Positions 1-5,931 of a stretch of 8,131 nt of DNA are shown in pieces; position 1 is the stretch's first letter; the number at the start of each line of letters is the position of its first letter. The stretch comes from Maricaulis sp963976135. GTDB taxonomy: Bacteria; Pseudomonadota; Alphaproteobacteria; Caulobacterales; Maricaulaceae. The stretch covers positions 1-8,131 of the forward strand of contig NZ_CAXBKN010000104.1 of NCBI RefSeq assembly GCF_963976135.1, written 5' to 3'. The notes below the pieces were generated by a model that saw only the letters and a list, made by a program, of their open reading frames with translations, had not been told where the DNA came from and did not search any database. A program made the position numbers and the translations under genes.

Positions 1-119
1 ACCTCGTCGCCGTCGGCCGCGCCCTGATCTCCGACCCGGAATGGGCCGCCAAGGTGCGCGATGGCCGGTTTGATGAGCTGGAAGACTTCCAGGCGGAACA
101 GCTCAAGGAGCTGGTGTGA
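1..119 (+). CDS. NADH:flavin oxidoreductase (Old Yellow Enzyme family), C-terminal end only
   Basis: Only the last 38 codons are inside the window; the 5' part lies to the left. The reading frame runs from base 3 to a TGA at 117-119. The residues LVAVGRALISDPEWAAKVRDG, followed by a short acidic helix, are typical of the C-terminal end of the TIM-barrel of Old Yellow Enzyme-type oxidoreductases, where VGRALI.DP.W..K is part of the last FMN-binding strand and helix. Such enzymes are cytoplasmic FMN proteins that reduce activated alkenes with NAD(P)H. The substrate cannot be inferred from this fragment. The gene is closed by the hairpin terminator about 30 bp downstream, so it is probably not co-transcribed with the histidine kinase gene. 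Confidence 0.72.
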   Translation, partial: LVAVGRALISDPEWAAKVRDGRFDELEDFQAEQLKELV

Positions 120-148
120 TCTGACACACCGGATGTTGATGCAAGAAC

Positions 149-174
149 GCCCGGCCGGTTGGTCGGGCATTTTT
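149..174 (+). terminator. Rho-independent terminator after the oxidoreductase gene
   Basis: GCCCGGCC (149-156) pairs with GGTCGGGC (161-168) around a GGTT loop. This makes an 8-bp stem with one G-U pair, followed by ATTTTTG. The position, 30 bp past the TGA of the flavin oxidoreductase, suits an intrinsic terminator on the plus strand. No matching T-run exists on the minus strand, so it looks unidirectional. Confidence 0.8.
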
Positions 175-285
175 GTTGGGGGGGCGCGCGCGGAGATGGC
201 GGAGGCGGCCAACCCCATCCAGTCGCGTTAAGCTTATTTTTTGCTCCGCCCCGCATTCTGGCAAACCTAGCATGAAAGCGGGCGA

Positions 286-2397
286 ATGGCGCAGGACAAA
301 ACTCGACAAGAGTTCAATCAAATCAAGATCCTGAGCCTTGACATCCTGGCCTGGCCCCTGCTTGTGCTGCTGGCTGGCCTGGTCAGCACCTACCTGCTCG
401 CTGCCCGCGCCGAGACCGAACGGCTTGCGGCGCTGCGTTTCGCGGTCGAAACGCGGGCAGACGATCTCGGCGACCATCTGCAATACCAGCTCGGCCAGGA
501 AATGCTCGCAATCGACCGCCTCGGGCAACGATTTGCGGTGCGGCCGGAAGGCCTGCCCTATGAAGTATGGGTTGCCGACGCCCAGGCGTATCTGGAAGAC
601 AAGCCATGGATGCAGGCCATCGAATGGGCCGATACCAGTTATCGCATTCGCTGGATCGAGCCCTTGATTGGCAATGAAGCGGCTCTTGATCTCGACCTGT
701 TCAGCGTGGAATGGCGCAGAATCGGGATCAATAATGCGGTGCGCAACCGCGAGATGATGGTCACCAATAGTTTCCAGCTGGTCCAGGGCGGGCGCGGCCT
801 CGTTGCCTATTATCCCGTCCGCCATGATGATGTACCGGGCGGCCTGATCATCGGCGTTTTTGCGGTTGAACGTCTGATCGGGAACTTGCTGCAAATTGAA
901 GAACTGAGCCAGTTTTCGATCGCCGTCGAAGAATTGGGCGAGACCATCTGGACCTCGCAGAATTTCGCTGCCGGGCCTGAAAGCACCCGTGCGATGGCTG
1001 CAGCGCTCGTCGAGTTCAACGGCGTGGAATGGACCTTACGCGTGCGCCCGACTGCCGAATTGCTCGACGGTTTTCGGCCGTATGCCGTGTCCGCGACCTG
1101 GACCATCGGCTTGCTGCTCAGCCTGTTGGCCACCAGCGTTGCCGCCGCGACCCTGGTCGCCAACAGGCGGGCGATGGCCCTGCGCGGCATGGTGACCACG
1201 CTCAATGCCCGTGAAGCCGAACTCGAAGGGGCCACACGCCTTGCTCAAAGCGCCAACCAGCTCAAGAGTCAATTCCTCGCCAATATGAGTCACGAAATCC
1301 GCACCCCGTTGAACGGCGTGCTCGGCATGGCGCAAGTGCTTCAAGGGACGGGCCTTGATAGCCAGCAGCGCGGCATGGTGGGGACGATCCGGGAGTCGGG
1401 CGAGTCCTTGCTGGGCCTCCTGGACGATATTCTCGACCTGTCAAAGATCGAAGCGAACATGCTGGCAGTTGCCAACGCGCCCTTCGAGCTTGACGATTTG
1501 CTGGGCGCGGTGATGTCCGCCCACAGCCTCATGGCGACCGAGCGCGGCCTTGCGCTGACGCTTGATATCGCCGAAGCGGCGCGCGGCAGTTTTATTGGCG
1601 ATGCCAACAGGTTGAGGCAGATACTCAATAATCTGATCGCCAATGCCCTGAAATTTACCGGGACCGGCAGCGTCAAGGTCACCGCGGACTTGCGCCGCGG
1701 GGCGAGGAGCGAGGAATTGGTGTTCGAGATCGCCGACACCGGCATCGGCATGGACCCAGAGACCTGCGACCGGGTCTTTGCCCCCTTTATGCAAGCCGAT
1801 GCCTCGACATCACGAAAGTTCGGCGGCACCGGCCTCGGCCTGTCCATTTCCCGGCGCCTGTGCGAACTGATGGGCGGCTGGATCCGGGTCGAAAGCGAGC
1901 CGGGTCAGGGGTCCGTATTCAGCTTTGCCATTCCCGCGATACGCAGCCAAGGGGCGGCCGGCGAAGCGACACCCGCCACGGCCACACCCGGCCCGGAAGC
2001 CGTGCTGGCTCACACCAATATCCTCGCGGCCGAGGACGTGGCCACGAACCGGCTGGTCCTGCAAAGCCTCCTGGCCCCGCGCTGTCGCGAGATCACCCTT
2101 GTCGAGAATGGAGAGCTGGCTATCGAGGCCTGGAAGCGCCGGCGGCCCGATATCATCCTGATGGATATCCATATGCCGGTGATGGACGGCGTCACCGCGA
2201 TCCAGACCTTGCGGGCGATCGAGATCGAACAGAACCTGTCGCGAACCCCGATCATCGCCCTGACCGCCAACACCATGGCCGACCAGATCAATGCCTATCT
2301 GCAGGCCGGCGCCGACAATCACCTCGCCAAGCCCTACCGGTTCGAAGCCCTTGCAGCCATCATCGCCGAAACGCTTGCCGCCAGCAGGATCACCTGA
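286..2397 (+). CDS. Membrane-bound hybrid sensor histidine kinase (CHASE-HisKA-HATPase-REC)
   Basis: The 703-aa protein has an N-terminal membrane segment (about residues 20-40), then a periplasmic region to about 265 that resembles a CHASE ligand-binding domain (WM.AIEW, GN.AALDLDL, YYPVR and GGLIIGVF blocks). A second membrane segment (268-292) is followed by a short coiled-coil linker. The HisKA domain carries SHEIRTPLNG with the phospho-accepting His336. The ATPase domain shows the N box (NNLIANALKFT, 448-458), DTGIGM (484-489), FAPF and GGTGLGL (513-519). The C-terminal receiver has the acidic pair E583/D584, acceptor Asp627 in LMDIHMPVMDG, Thr660 and Lys682. It should sense a periplasmic small molecule and pass phosphate from His336 to Asp627, then to a separate HPt protein, since no HPt domain is present. 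No response regulator is adjacent, so the pathway is unknown. An in-frame TAG at 268-270 makes this ATG the first possible start; its ribosome site is weak. Confidence 0.93.
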   Translation: MAQDKTRQEFNQIKILSLDILAWPLLVLLAGLVSTYLLAARAETERLAALRFAVETRADDLGDHLQYQLGQEMLAIDRLGQRFAVRPEGLPYEVWVADAQAYLEDKPWMQAIEWADTSYRIRWIEPLIGNEAALDLDLFSVEWRRIGINNAVRNREMMVTNSFQLVQGGRGLVAYYPVRHDDVPGGLIIGVFAVERLIGNLLQIEELSQFSIAVEELGETIWTSQNFAAGPESTRAMAAALVEFNGVEWTLRVRPTAELLDGFRPYAVSATWTIGLLLSLLATSVAAATLVANRRAMALRGMVTTLNAREAELEGATRLAQSANQLKSQFLANMSHEIRTPLNGVLGMAQVLQGTGLDSQQRGMVGTIRESGESLLGLLDDILDLSKIEANMLAVANAPFELDDLLGAVMSAHSLMATERGLALTLDIAEAARGSFIGDANRLRQILNNLIANALKFTGTGSVKVTADLRRGARSEELVFEIADTGIGMDPETCDRVFAPFMQADASTSRKFGGTGLGLSISRRLCELMGGWIRVESEPGQGSVFSFAIPAIRSQGAAGEATPATATPGPEAVLAHTNILAAEDVATNRLVLQSLLAPRCREITLVENGELAIEAWKRRRPDIILMDIHMPVMDGVTAIQTLRAIEIEQNLSRTPIIALTANTMADQINAYLQAGADNHLAKPYRFEALAAIIAETLAASRIT

Positions 2398-2564
2398 CAC
2401 GCGCGGCACGGGCAGCATCTGGCGTCCGGCCTGGCAGGGACCCAAGGGATCAATGCGCTCCGCGAACCGCCACCAGTCGCGGGGGCCCGTCACCGACATT
2501 CTGGAAACAGCCAGCCCACCGGAGCGCAACCCGTGGCGGAGCGACGGACCATAAGATGGGAAAA
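2398..2564. other. Convergent intergenic region between the kinase gene and tRNA-Phe
   Basis: The kinase gene (plus) and tRNA-Phe (minus) point at each other across 167 bp. I see no coding region with gene-like features and no classical terminator for the kinase. The arms CGCTCCGC (2456-2463) and GCGGAGCG (2536-2543) form an 8-bp inverted repeat with a long loop, and CCGCCAC (2467-2473) also pairs with GTGGCGG (2533-2539). These could fold but lack a T-run on the plus strand. Confidence 0.4.
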
Positions 2565-2640
2565 TGGTGCCCGGGGGCGGATTCGAACCACCGACACGCG
2601 GATTTTCAATCCGCTGCTCTACCAACTGAGCTACCCGGGC
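2565..2640 (-). tRNA. tRNA-Phe (anticodon GAA)
   Basis: On the minus strand a full cloverleaf can be drawn. The acceptor stem GCCCGGG pairs with CCCGGGC, and the D arm is AGCTCAGTTGGTAGAGC. The anticodon stem GCGGA/TCCGC encloses the loop TTGAAAA with GAA at its centre. The T arm is GGTGG-TTCGAAT-CCGCC, the discriminator is A and CCA is encoded. The mature length is 76 nt including CCA. It decodes UUU and UUC. TTTT follows the CCA directly (2561-2564). It lies 126 bp downstream of yacG and has its own strong promoter. The three bases just upstream (GGT) can pair with the ACC of the 3' end. Confidence 0.97.
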
Positions 2641-2683
2641 ACCGGGTCCGCCTGGCGACTTTGGGCCGCTGGCGAGAGCGCGG

Positions 2684-2712
2684 TTTATAAGGGGCGCGCC
2701 GGGGTCTGTCCA
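2684..2712 (-). promoter_or_regulatory. Sigma70-type promoter of tRNA-Phe
   Basis: On the minus strand, TGGACA (2712-2707) and TATAAA (2689-2684) are separated by exactly 17 bp, each one mismatch from the housekeeping consensus. The bases after the -10 box are CCGCGC, a GC-rich discriminator of the kind found at stable-RNA promoters under stringent control. The expected start near 2677 gives a leader of about 37 nt before the tRNA. tRNA-Phe can therefore be made independently of read-through from yacG. Confidence 0.72.
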
Positions 2713-2766
2713 CGATGCAGCGCTCTGGATCGCAGATTATTGCAGTGAGGCCCGCCCCTTGCCCGG

Positions 2767-2949
2767 CTATTCCTTGTCGGGCTGGCCCGGCGGGGTTTCC
2801 TCGGCCTGGTCGACCGGCTCGCCGGGGATGGCGTAGGCGCCGGTGAACCATTTGCCAAGATCGAGATCGGCGCAGCGTTTCGAGCAGAAGGGTTTGAAAG
2901 CCTCGACCGGCGGATTCTTGCACATCGGGCAGGTAACGGGTTTGGGCAT
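2767..2949 (-). CDS. yacG: DNA gyrase inhibitor YacG, zinc-binding
   Basis: This 60-aa protein begins MPKPVTCPMC. It carries four cysteines (C7, C10, C22, C26) as C-X2-C-X11-C-X3-C, with the FCSKRCADLDLGKW block characteristic of YacG. The X11 spacing is shorter than the X15 of the E. coli protein, and I recall this as usual in alphaproteobacteria. Established family knowledge: YacG binds one zinc ion and the GyrB subunit and blocks DNA binding by gyrase. The C-terminal tail (about 43-60) is acidic and proline-rich, probably disordered. I chose the ATG at 2949 because it overlaps the TGA of the RNase gene by one base (TGATG), a translational coupling arrangement, and because the zinc knuckle begins at once. 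An upstream in-frame ATG at 2967 would add six residues. It is the last protein gene of the maf-RNase-yacG unit. Confidence 0.9.
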   Translation of the reverse strand: MPKPVTCPMCKNPPVEAFKPFCSKRCADLDLGKWFTGAYAIPGEPVDQAEETPPGQPDKE

Positions 2950-4019
2950 CAGGATTTCACTCCGCATTCCTCGCGGCCGAACTCCTCGCGCAAGGCAATG
3001 GTGAAGCGGGCACCAATTCGCTCGGCCAGGGCCGCATTCCAGCCGATGGCGTCGGCTTCAAGCCAGGCATGGATTTCAGCCGGCACTTGCAGCACCAGCT
3101 TGCGTGAACGCTGCGCCCGCGCCTCGCCCTCGAGCCGCCGGATGGCCGCCAGGGCGCAGGTTTCGACGCTTGGGCGACCGGTCCCATCAAGCTGGATTTC
3201 GGCCAGGGTGCGACCGCGGCGCTGGCGTGCCAGCTCGCCAACGCAAAACTGCGACAGCGGCGCGACATCGACCTTGGCGCGGTCATTGCGAAAAGCCTGG
3301 CGCAGCGCCTGTTCAACCGCCTTGCGCTCGGGCTGGCCGCGCATATGGACGAAATCAATCGCGGCAATACCGCCGAGGCCGCGCAGGCGGATCTGGCGCG
3401 CGGCTTCCTTGGCGGCGGAGAGATTGAGCGCCTGCGCCAGCTGCAGCGGCGAGCCGGTGCCCTTGCGGCCCTCGGCATCGACATCGATTGTGACCATGGC
3501 GCGGGTCTGCTCGATGCAGAGCGAGCCGCCGCCGGGAATGGGGGCGACGGGATCCATCGCCAGTTCGAAGGCTTCCTCGATATCGAAGTCCGTCTCGTCG
3601 GCCCAGACAACGTCAGCGCCCGAGAAGATCTGCGCCAGGCGCTGGGCCAGGATGGGGGCCGGTTCGAGGCATTCCGGGGCGTCCCCGGCCGGGACGTCCA
3701 CCAGGTTGAGCGTCGGGCCCTTGTCGGCAAAGGCTTCGCGCGACACACGCACGCCGATCGCCGCGCCTTCATGCAAGCCCTTGGGACGGCCGGCTTTTCC
3801 GAAGGGCATAAAGCCCTCCTCGCCGAGGCCGAGATCGACGAAGGCGGCATTGAGTGCCGGTTCGACACGGCGGACGCGGCCGCGATAGAGCTCGCCCTCG
3901 ACAGCGCGCTGGCGCAATTCCGACCAGCGGTCGAGATGCAGTTCGACGATACGGCCATTTTCGGCGACCGCGGCGCGGGTCTCGCCGATATTTTCTTCGA
4001 TCAGGATCTGGCGGATCAT
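2949..4019 (-). CDS. Short ribonuclease E/G family endoribonuclease
   Basis: The 356-aa protein matches the catalytic half of RNase E/G. Residues 1-40 correspond to the N-terminal segment. An S1 RNA-binding domain follows (about 43-107, GELYRGRVRRVEPALNAAFVDLG and GEEGFMPF). The DNase I-like catalytic region contains AMVTIDVDAE with Asp179 and GIAAIDFVHM with Asp222, matching the two metal-binding aspartates of E. coli RNase E (D303, D346). Two usual elements are missing. The 5'-monophosphate sensor, with its VRTAG-type motif, is reduced to about 35 unrecognisable residues (105-140). The CPxC zinc-link cysteines are replaced by LAEIQLDGTG (272-281). Full RNase G is near 490 aa. The start overlaps the maf stop (ATGA) and the end overlaps yacG (TGATG), so all three are probably translated together. 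It is likely an active single-strand-specific endonuclease, but its oligomer state and substrate choice must differ from RNase E. I give no symbol because rng would imply the full-length enzyme. Confidence 0.87.
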   Translation of the reverse strand: MIRQILIEENIGETRAAVAENGRIVELHLDRWSELRQRAVEGELYRGRVRRVEPALNAAFVDLGLGEEGFMPFGKAGRPKGLHEGAAIGVRVSREAFADKGPTLNLVDVPAGDAPECLEPAPILAQRLAQIFSGADVVWADETDFDIEEAFELAMDPVAPIPGGGSLCIEQTRAMVTIDVDAEGRKGTGSPLQLAQALNLSAAKEAARQIRLRGLGGIAAIDFVHMRGQPERKAVEQALRQAFRNDRAKVDVAPLSQFCVGELARQRRGRTLAEIQLDGTGRPSVETCALAAIRRLEGEARAQRSRKLVLQVPAEIHAWLEADAIGWNAALAERIGARFTIALREEFGREECGVKS

Positions 4020-4624
4020 GGGGTTTTCGCCTCGTTTCGGGCCTCGAATACTGGAACGCCACGCCCGGCCAACAGATTGACCGTCTCATACATCGGCAGG
4101 CCGACAACGCCGGTATAGGAGCCGATCAGCGAGATCACGAACGCCCCGGCGCGACCCTGGATGCCGTAACCGCCCGCCTTGCCGCGCCATTCGCCGCTGG
4201 CGATATAGGATTCCAGCTCCGGCGCGCTCAGGCGTTTGAACTTGACCCGCGTCTCGACCAGCTTGGCCGTCAGTTCGCCCTCCGGCGTGCGCAGGGCAAT
4301 GCCGGTATAGACGCGGTGATTGCGGCCCGACAGCAGGGCGAGACAGGCGCGCGCCTGGGCCTCGGTCTCGGCCTTGGGCAGGATGCGGCGGCCGACGCCG
4401 ACAACGGTATCAGCGGCCAGGACATAGGCGCCGCCATCGGGATGGGCGGCGGCCTTCTCCAGCGCAAGGCGCTGCGCCAGGGGGCCAGGCAGCTCTCCGG
4501 GGATTTCGCTCTCATCGATATCGGTGGGCTCGACAGCGTCCGGGACAATGCCGACGCTGGCCAACAGCTCGAGGCGGCGCGGTGAAGCGCTGGCCAGGAT
4601 CAGGCGTGGGCGGGGCTCAGCCAT
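4016..4624 (-). CDS. maf: Maf family nucleoside triphosphate pyrophosphatase
   Basis: The 202-aa protein shows all Maf signatures: LILASASPRRLELL at residues 8-21, VLAADTVV with the catalytic Asp72, LSGRNHRVYTG at 99-108, GKAGGYGIQG at 148-157 and GSYTGVVGLP at 168-177. The last two resemble the YhdE (dTTP/UTP) class more than the YceF (7-methyl-GTP) class. The enzyme hydrolyses non-canonical or excess nucleotides to monophosphate plus pyrophosphate in the cytoplasm. An in-frame ATG at 4645 would give 209 aa; both ribosome sites are weak. I chose 4624 because most family members begin a few residues before LASASPRR. With the longer start only 17 bp separate it from the infA stop, so it shares the infA transcript. 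Its TGA overlaps the ATG of the RNase gene (ATGA). Confidence 0.92.
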   Translation of the reverse strand: MAEPRPRLILASASPRRLELLASVGIVPDAVEPTDIDESEIPGELPGPLAQRLALEKAAAHPDGGAYVLAADTVVGVGRRILPKAETEAQARACLALLSGRNHRVYTGIALRTPEGELTAKLVETRVKFKRLSAPELESYIASGEWRGKAGGYGIQGRAGAFVISLIGSYTGVVGLPMYETVNLLAGRGVPVFEARNEAKTP

Positions 4625-4662
4625 TCGGGCATCCGTTTCGCGCATCCACGCCTGTCGGGGTC

Positions 4663-4881
4663 TTATTTGAAGCGATATGTGATCCGGCCCTTGGTCAGAT
4701 CATAGGGCGTCATCTCGACCAGCACCTTGTCGCCGGCCAGAACGCGGATACGATTCTTGCGCATCTTGCCCGCGGTGTGGGCAATGATTTCATGGTCGTT
4801 TTCGAGCTTCACCCGGAAGGTCGCGTTCGGGAGCAATTCCGTCACTTCGCCGGGAAACTCCAATAATTCTTCTTTAGCCAT
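4663..4881 (-). CDS. infA: Translation initiation factor IF-1
   Basis: The 72-aa protein MAKEELLEFPGEVTELLPNA... is a near-perfect match to bacterial IF-1 in length and sequence. It has a single S1-like OB fold with the conserved IIAHTAGKMRKNRIR block and the closing YDLTKGRITYRFK. IF-1 binds the A site of the 30S subunit with IF-2 and IF-3 during initiation. A strong Shine-Dalgarno GAGGAG lies five bases before the ATG at 4881. The in-frame ATG at 4893 overlaps that Shine-Dalgarno and is not a credible start. The gene has its own promoter and a structured leader, unlike most of its neighbours, and heads the infA-maf-RNase-yacG unit. Confidence 0.97.
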   Translation of the reverse strand: MAKEELLEFPGEVTELLPNATFRVKLENDHEIIAHTAGKMRKNRIRVLAGDKVLVEMTPYDLTKGRITYRFK

Positions 4882-4910
4882 GCGGCTCCTCATACTCGTA
4901 AATGCGGGAC

Positions 4911-4947
4911 AAAAAAATCAGCAGATCAGCCCGACTCCCGGGCCGAT
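4911..4947 (-). promoter_or_regulatory. Hairpin followed by a U7 tract in the infA leader
   Basis: On the minus strand ATCGGCCCG (4947-4939) pairs with CGGGCTGAT (4933-4925) around GGAGT, a 9-bp stem with one G-U pair. Seven unpaired bases follow, then TTTTTTT (4917-4911). It lies between the candidate infA promoter and the infA ribosome site, after the phosphatase stop codon. It could be a weak terminator for the murA transcript, an attenuator of infA, or only a leader hairpin. The gap between stem and U tract is larger than in a standard intrinsic terminator. Confidence 0.45.
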
Positions 4948-4962
4948 TGCGCCCCGGCGCGC

Positions 4963-4992
4963 GTTATAGTCCCGCCTGCCCCATAAAGTCGA
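4963..4992 (-). promoter_or_regulatory. Candidate promoter of infA
   Basis: On the minus strand TCGACT (4992-4987) and TATAAC (4968-4963) are 18 bp apart, matching the consensus in 4 of 6 and 5 of 6 positions. The -35 box starts only four bases after the stop codon of the upstream phosphatase gene. The expected start near 4956 gives an infA leader of about 75 nt containing the hairpin at 4925-4947. It would let infA and its downstream genes be transcribed separately from murA. Confidence 0.55.
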
Positions 4993-4996
4993 GGCT

Positions 4997-5431
4997 TCAG
5001 GCGCTTTTTGGCGGCAAGTCCCAATCGGCTATGCGCGCCTTGATGGCATCGCGCGTTTGCCGATAGGCAGCGAGGCGCTGTTCGCGGCTGCCACCGGTCT
5101 CGCTCGGATCGGGAATTGGCCAGGCCTGGAACTCGGCCGACTTGTCGGCTGCGTATTGCCGGGCCAGGCGGTCAGCGGCGCTCGAAAGCGATACGACCAG
5201 GGCGGCCGGCGGGTCGATGACACCGCTCAGCGCCATCGGCGAGATGTCTTCCAGATCACATCCCAGTTCCGCCATCACGGCCAGCATGTAGCCATCGGCA
5301 AAGGCGGCCGGGATAACGCCGCACGAGCGCGCCTGCGCCGCATCGCCGAATTGCCGGCGCCACAGCGCTGCCGCCATCGGCGAGCGGATCGCATTGCGAC
5401 CGCATACGAACAACACGGAAGGCACGCTCAT
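4997..5431 (-). CDS. Low-molecular-weight protein tyrosine phosphatase-like protein
   Basis: The 144-aa protein begins MSVPSVLFVCGRNAIRSPMA. It contains the CX5RS phosphate loop (Cys10 to Arg16, Ser17) and the distal acid motif PDPSE with Asp108, in the right order and at the right distance for the LMW-PTPase fold, which arsenate reductases of the ArsC/LMW type share. The common loop sequence CxGNxCRS is altered: the second cysteine is isoleucine and the loop reads CGRNAIR. Nucleophile, Arg and general acid all remain, so activity is plausible. The substrate is unknown; phosphotyrosine proteins and arsenate are both possible. I chose the ATG at 5431 because it overlaps the UPF0262 TGA as ATGA. 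The frame extends upstream to 5458, but that would lie deep in the neighbour. It is the last gene before the infA promoter. Confidence 0.83.
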   Translation of the reverse strand: MSVPSVLFVCGRNAIRSPMAAALWRRQFGDAAQARSCGVIPAAFADGYMLAVMAELGCDLEDISPMALSGVIDPPAALVVSLSSAADRLARQYAADKSAEFQAWPIPDPSETGGSREQRLAAYRQTRDAIKARIADWDLPPKSA

Positions 5432-5931
5432 GACGCGGCCCGCCGGTGCAGGGCACAAATCAGGGTGAAAAGGCGGCGCGAGGTGTCAAAATCGACTTCG
5501 ATCTTGCCCGACAGGCGTTCGCGCAACAGGGTCGAGCCCTCATTATGGACGCCGCGGCGCCCCATATCGATCGCCTCGATCTGGGCCAGCGGCGCATCGC
5601 GCACAGCCTCGTAATAGCTCTCGCAAATCATGAAATAGTCTTTGACGATCCGGCGCAGCGGCCCCAGCGCGAAGACAAAGGCACGGACCGGAGTGTCATC
5701 TTCCAGCCGGACATCGAACAAAAGCCGGTCATGCTCGATCGCCAGGCGCAGGGCATAGGGGCCACTGGTATCGCCGACCGCGTCGCTGACCGGGCGGAAA
5801 CTATTGCCCTCGAGCAGATCGGCAATCGCAACCCGCCGCTCATGATCGGCGTTCACATCGCTCGGGCCGATACTGGCCAGGTCGAGATCGATCCGGACAA
5901 TCCGGTCCGGCAGGTTGGCATCGGCGGTCAT
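5428..5931 (-). CDS. UPF0262 family conserved protein of unknown function
   Basis: The 167-aa soluble protein is recognised by its highly conserved core PLRRIVKDYFMICESYYEA (91-109), then QIEAIDMGRRGVHNEGS (117-133) and IEVDFDTSRRLFTLICALH near the C-terminus. These are hallmarks of the alphaproteobacterial UPF0262 family. No signal peptide, membrane segment or known catalytic motif is visible. The invariant Tyr, Cys, Arg and His-Asn-Glu residues suggest a binding surface or an enzyme. Its ATG overlaps the DUF2948 stop (ATGA) and its own stop overlaps the phosphatase start (ATGA). The three are probably made in fixed ratio and may act together; this is inference from coupling only. Confidence 0.88.
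   Translation of the reverse strand: MTADANLPDRIVRIDLDLASIGPSDVNADHERRVAIADLLEGNSFRPVSDAVGDTSGPYALRLAIEHDRLLFDVRLEDDTPVRAFVFALGPLRRIVKDYFMICESYYEAVRDAPLAQIEAIDMGRRGVHNEGSTLLRERLSGKIEVDFDTSRRLFTLICALHRRAAS

Noticed and set aside
175..285. Promoter for the histidine kinase
   Set aside because: The T-rich patch near 237-242 stands out, but I could not pair any -35 and -10 boxes at acceptable spacing.
272..334. A 20-codon frame starting at an ATG 14 bases before the kinase start and overlapping it
   Set aside because: There is no Shine-Dalgarno before it and the peptide has no recognisable feature. It is more likely chance than a leader peptide.
2565..2640. tRNA genes as possible integration sites of a genomic island
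   Set aside because: No integrase, direct repeat of the tRNA 3' end, or shift to foreign-looking genes is seen beside either tRNA in the window.
1810..2690. Long open frames of 271 and 276 codons overlapping the kinase receiver domain and tRNA-Phe on both strands
   Set aside because: Both run through conserved kinase sequence and the tRNA, and have low-complexity products without family signatures.
2998..4118. Plus-strand open frames of 296 and 257 codons opposite the RNase gene
   Set aside because: They are shadows of the RNase and maf frames, which show conserved catalytic motifs; the shadow products resemble nothing known to me.
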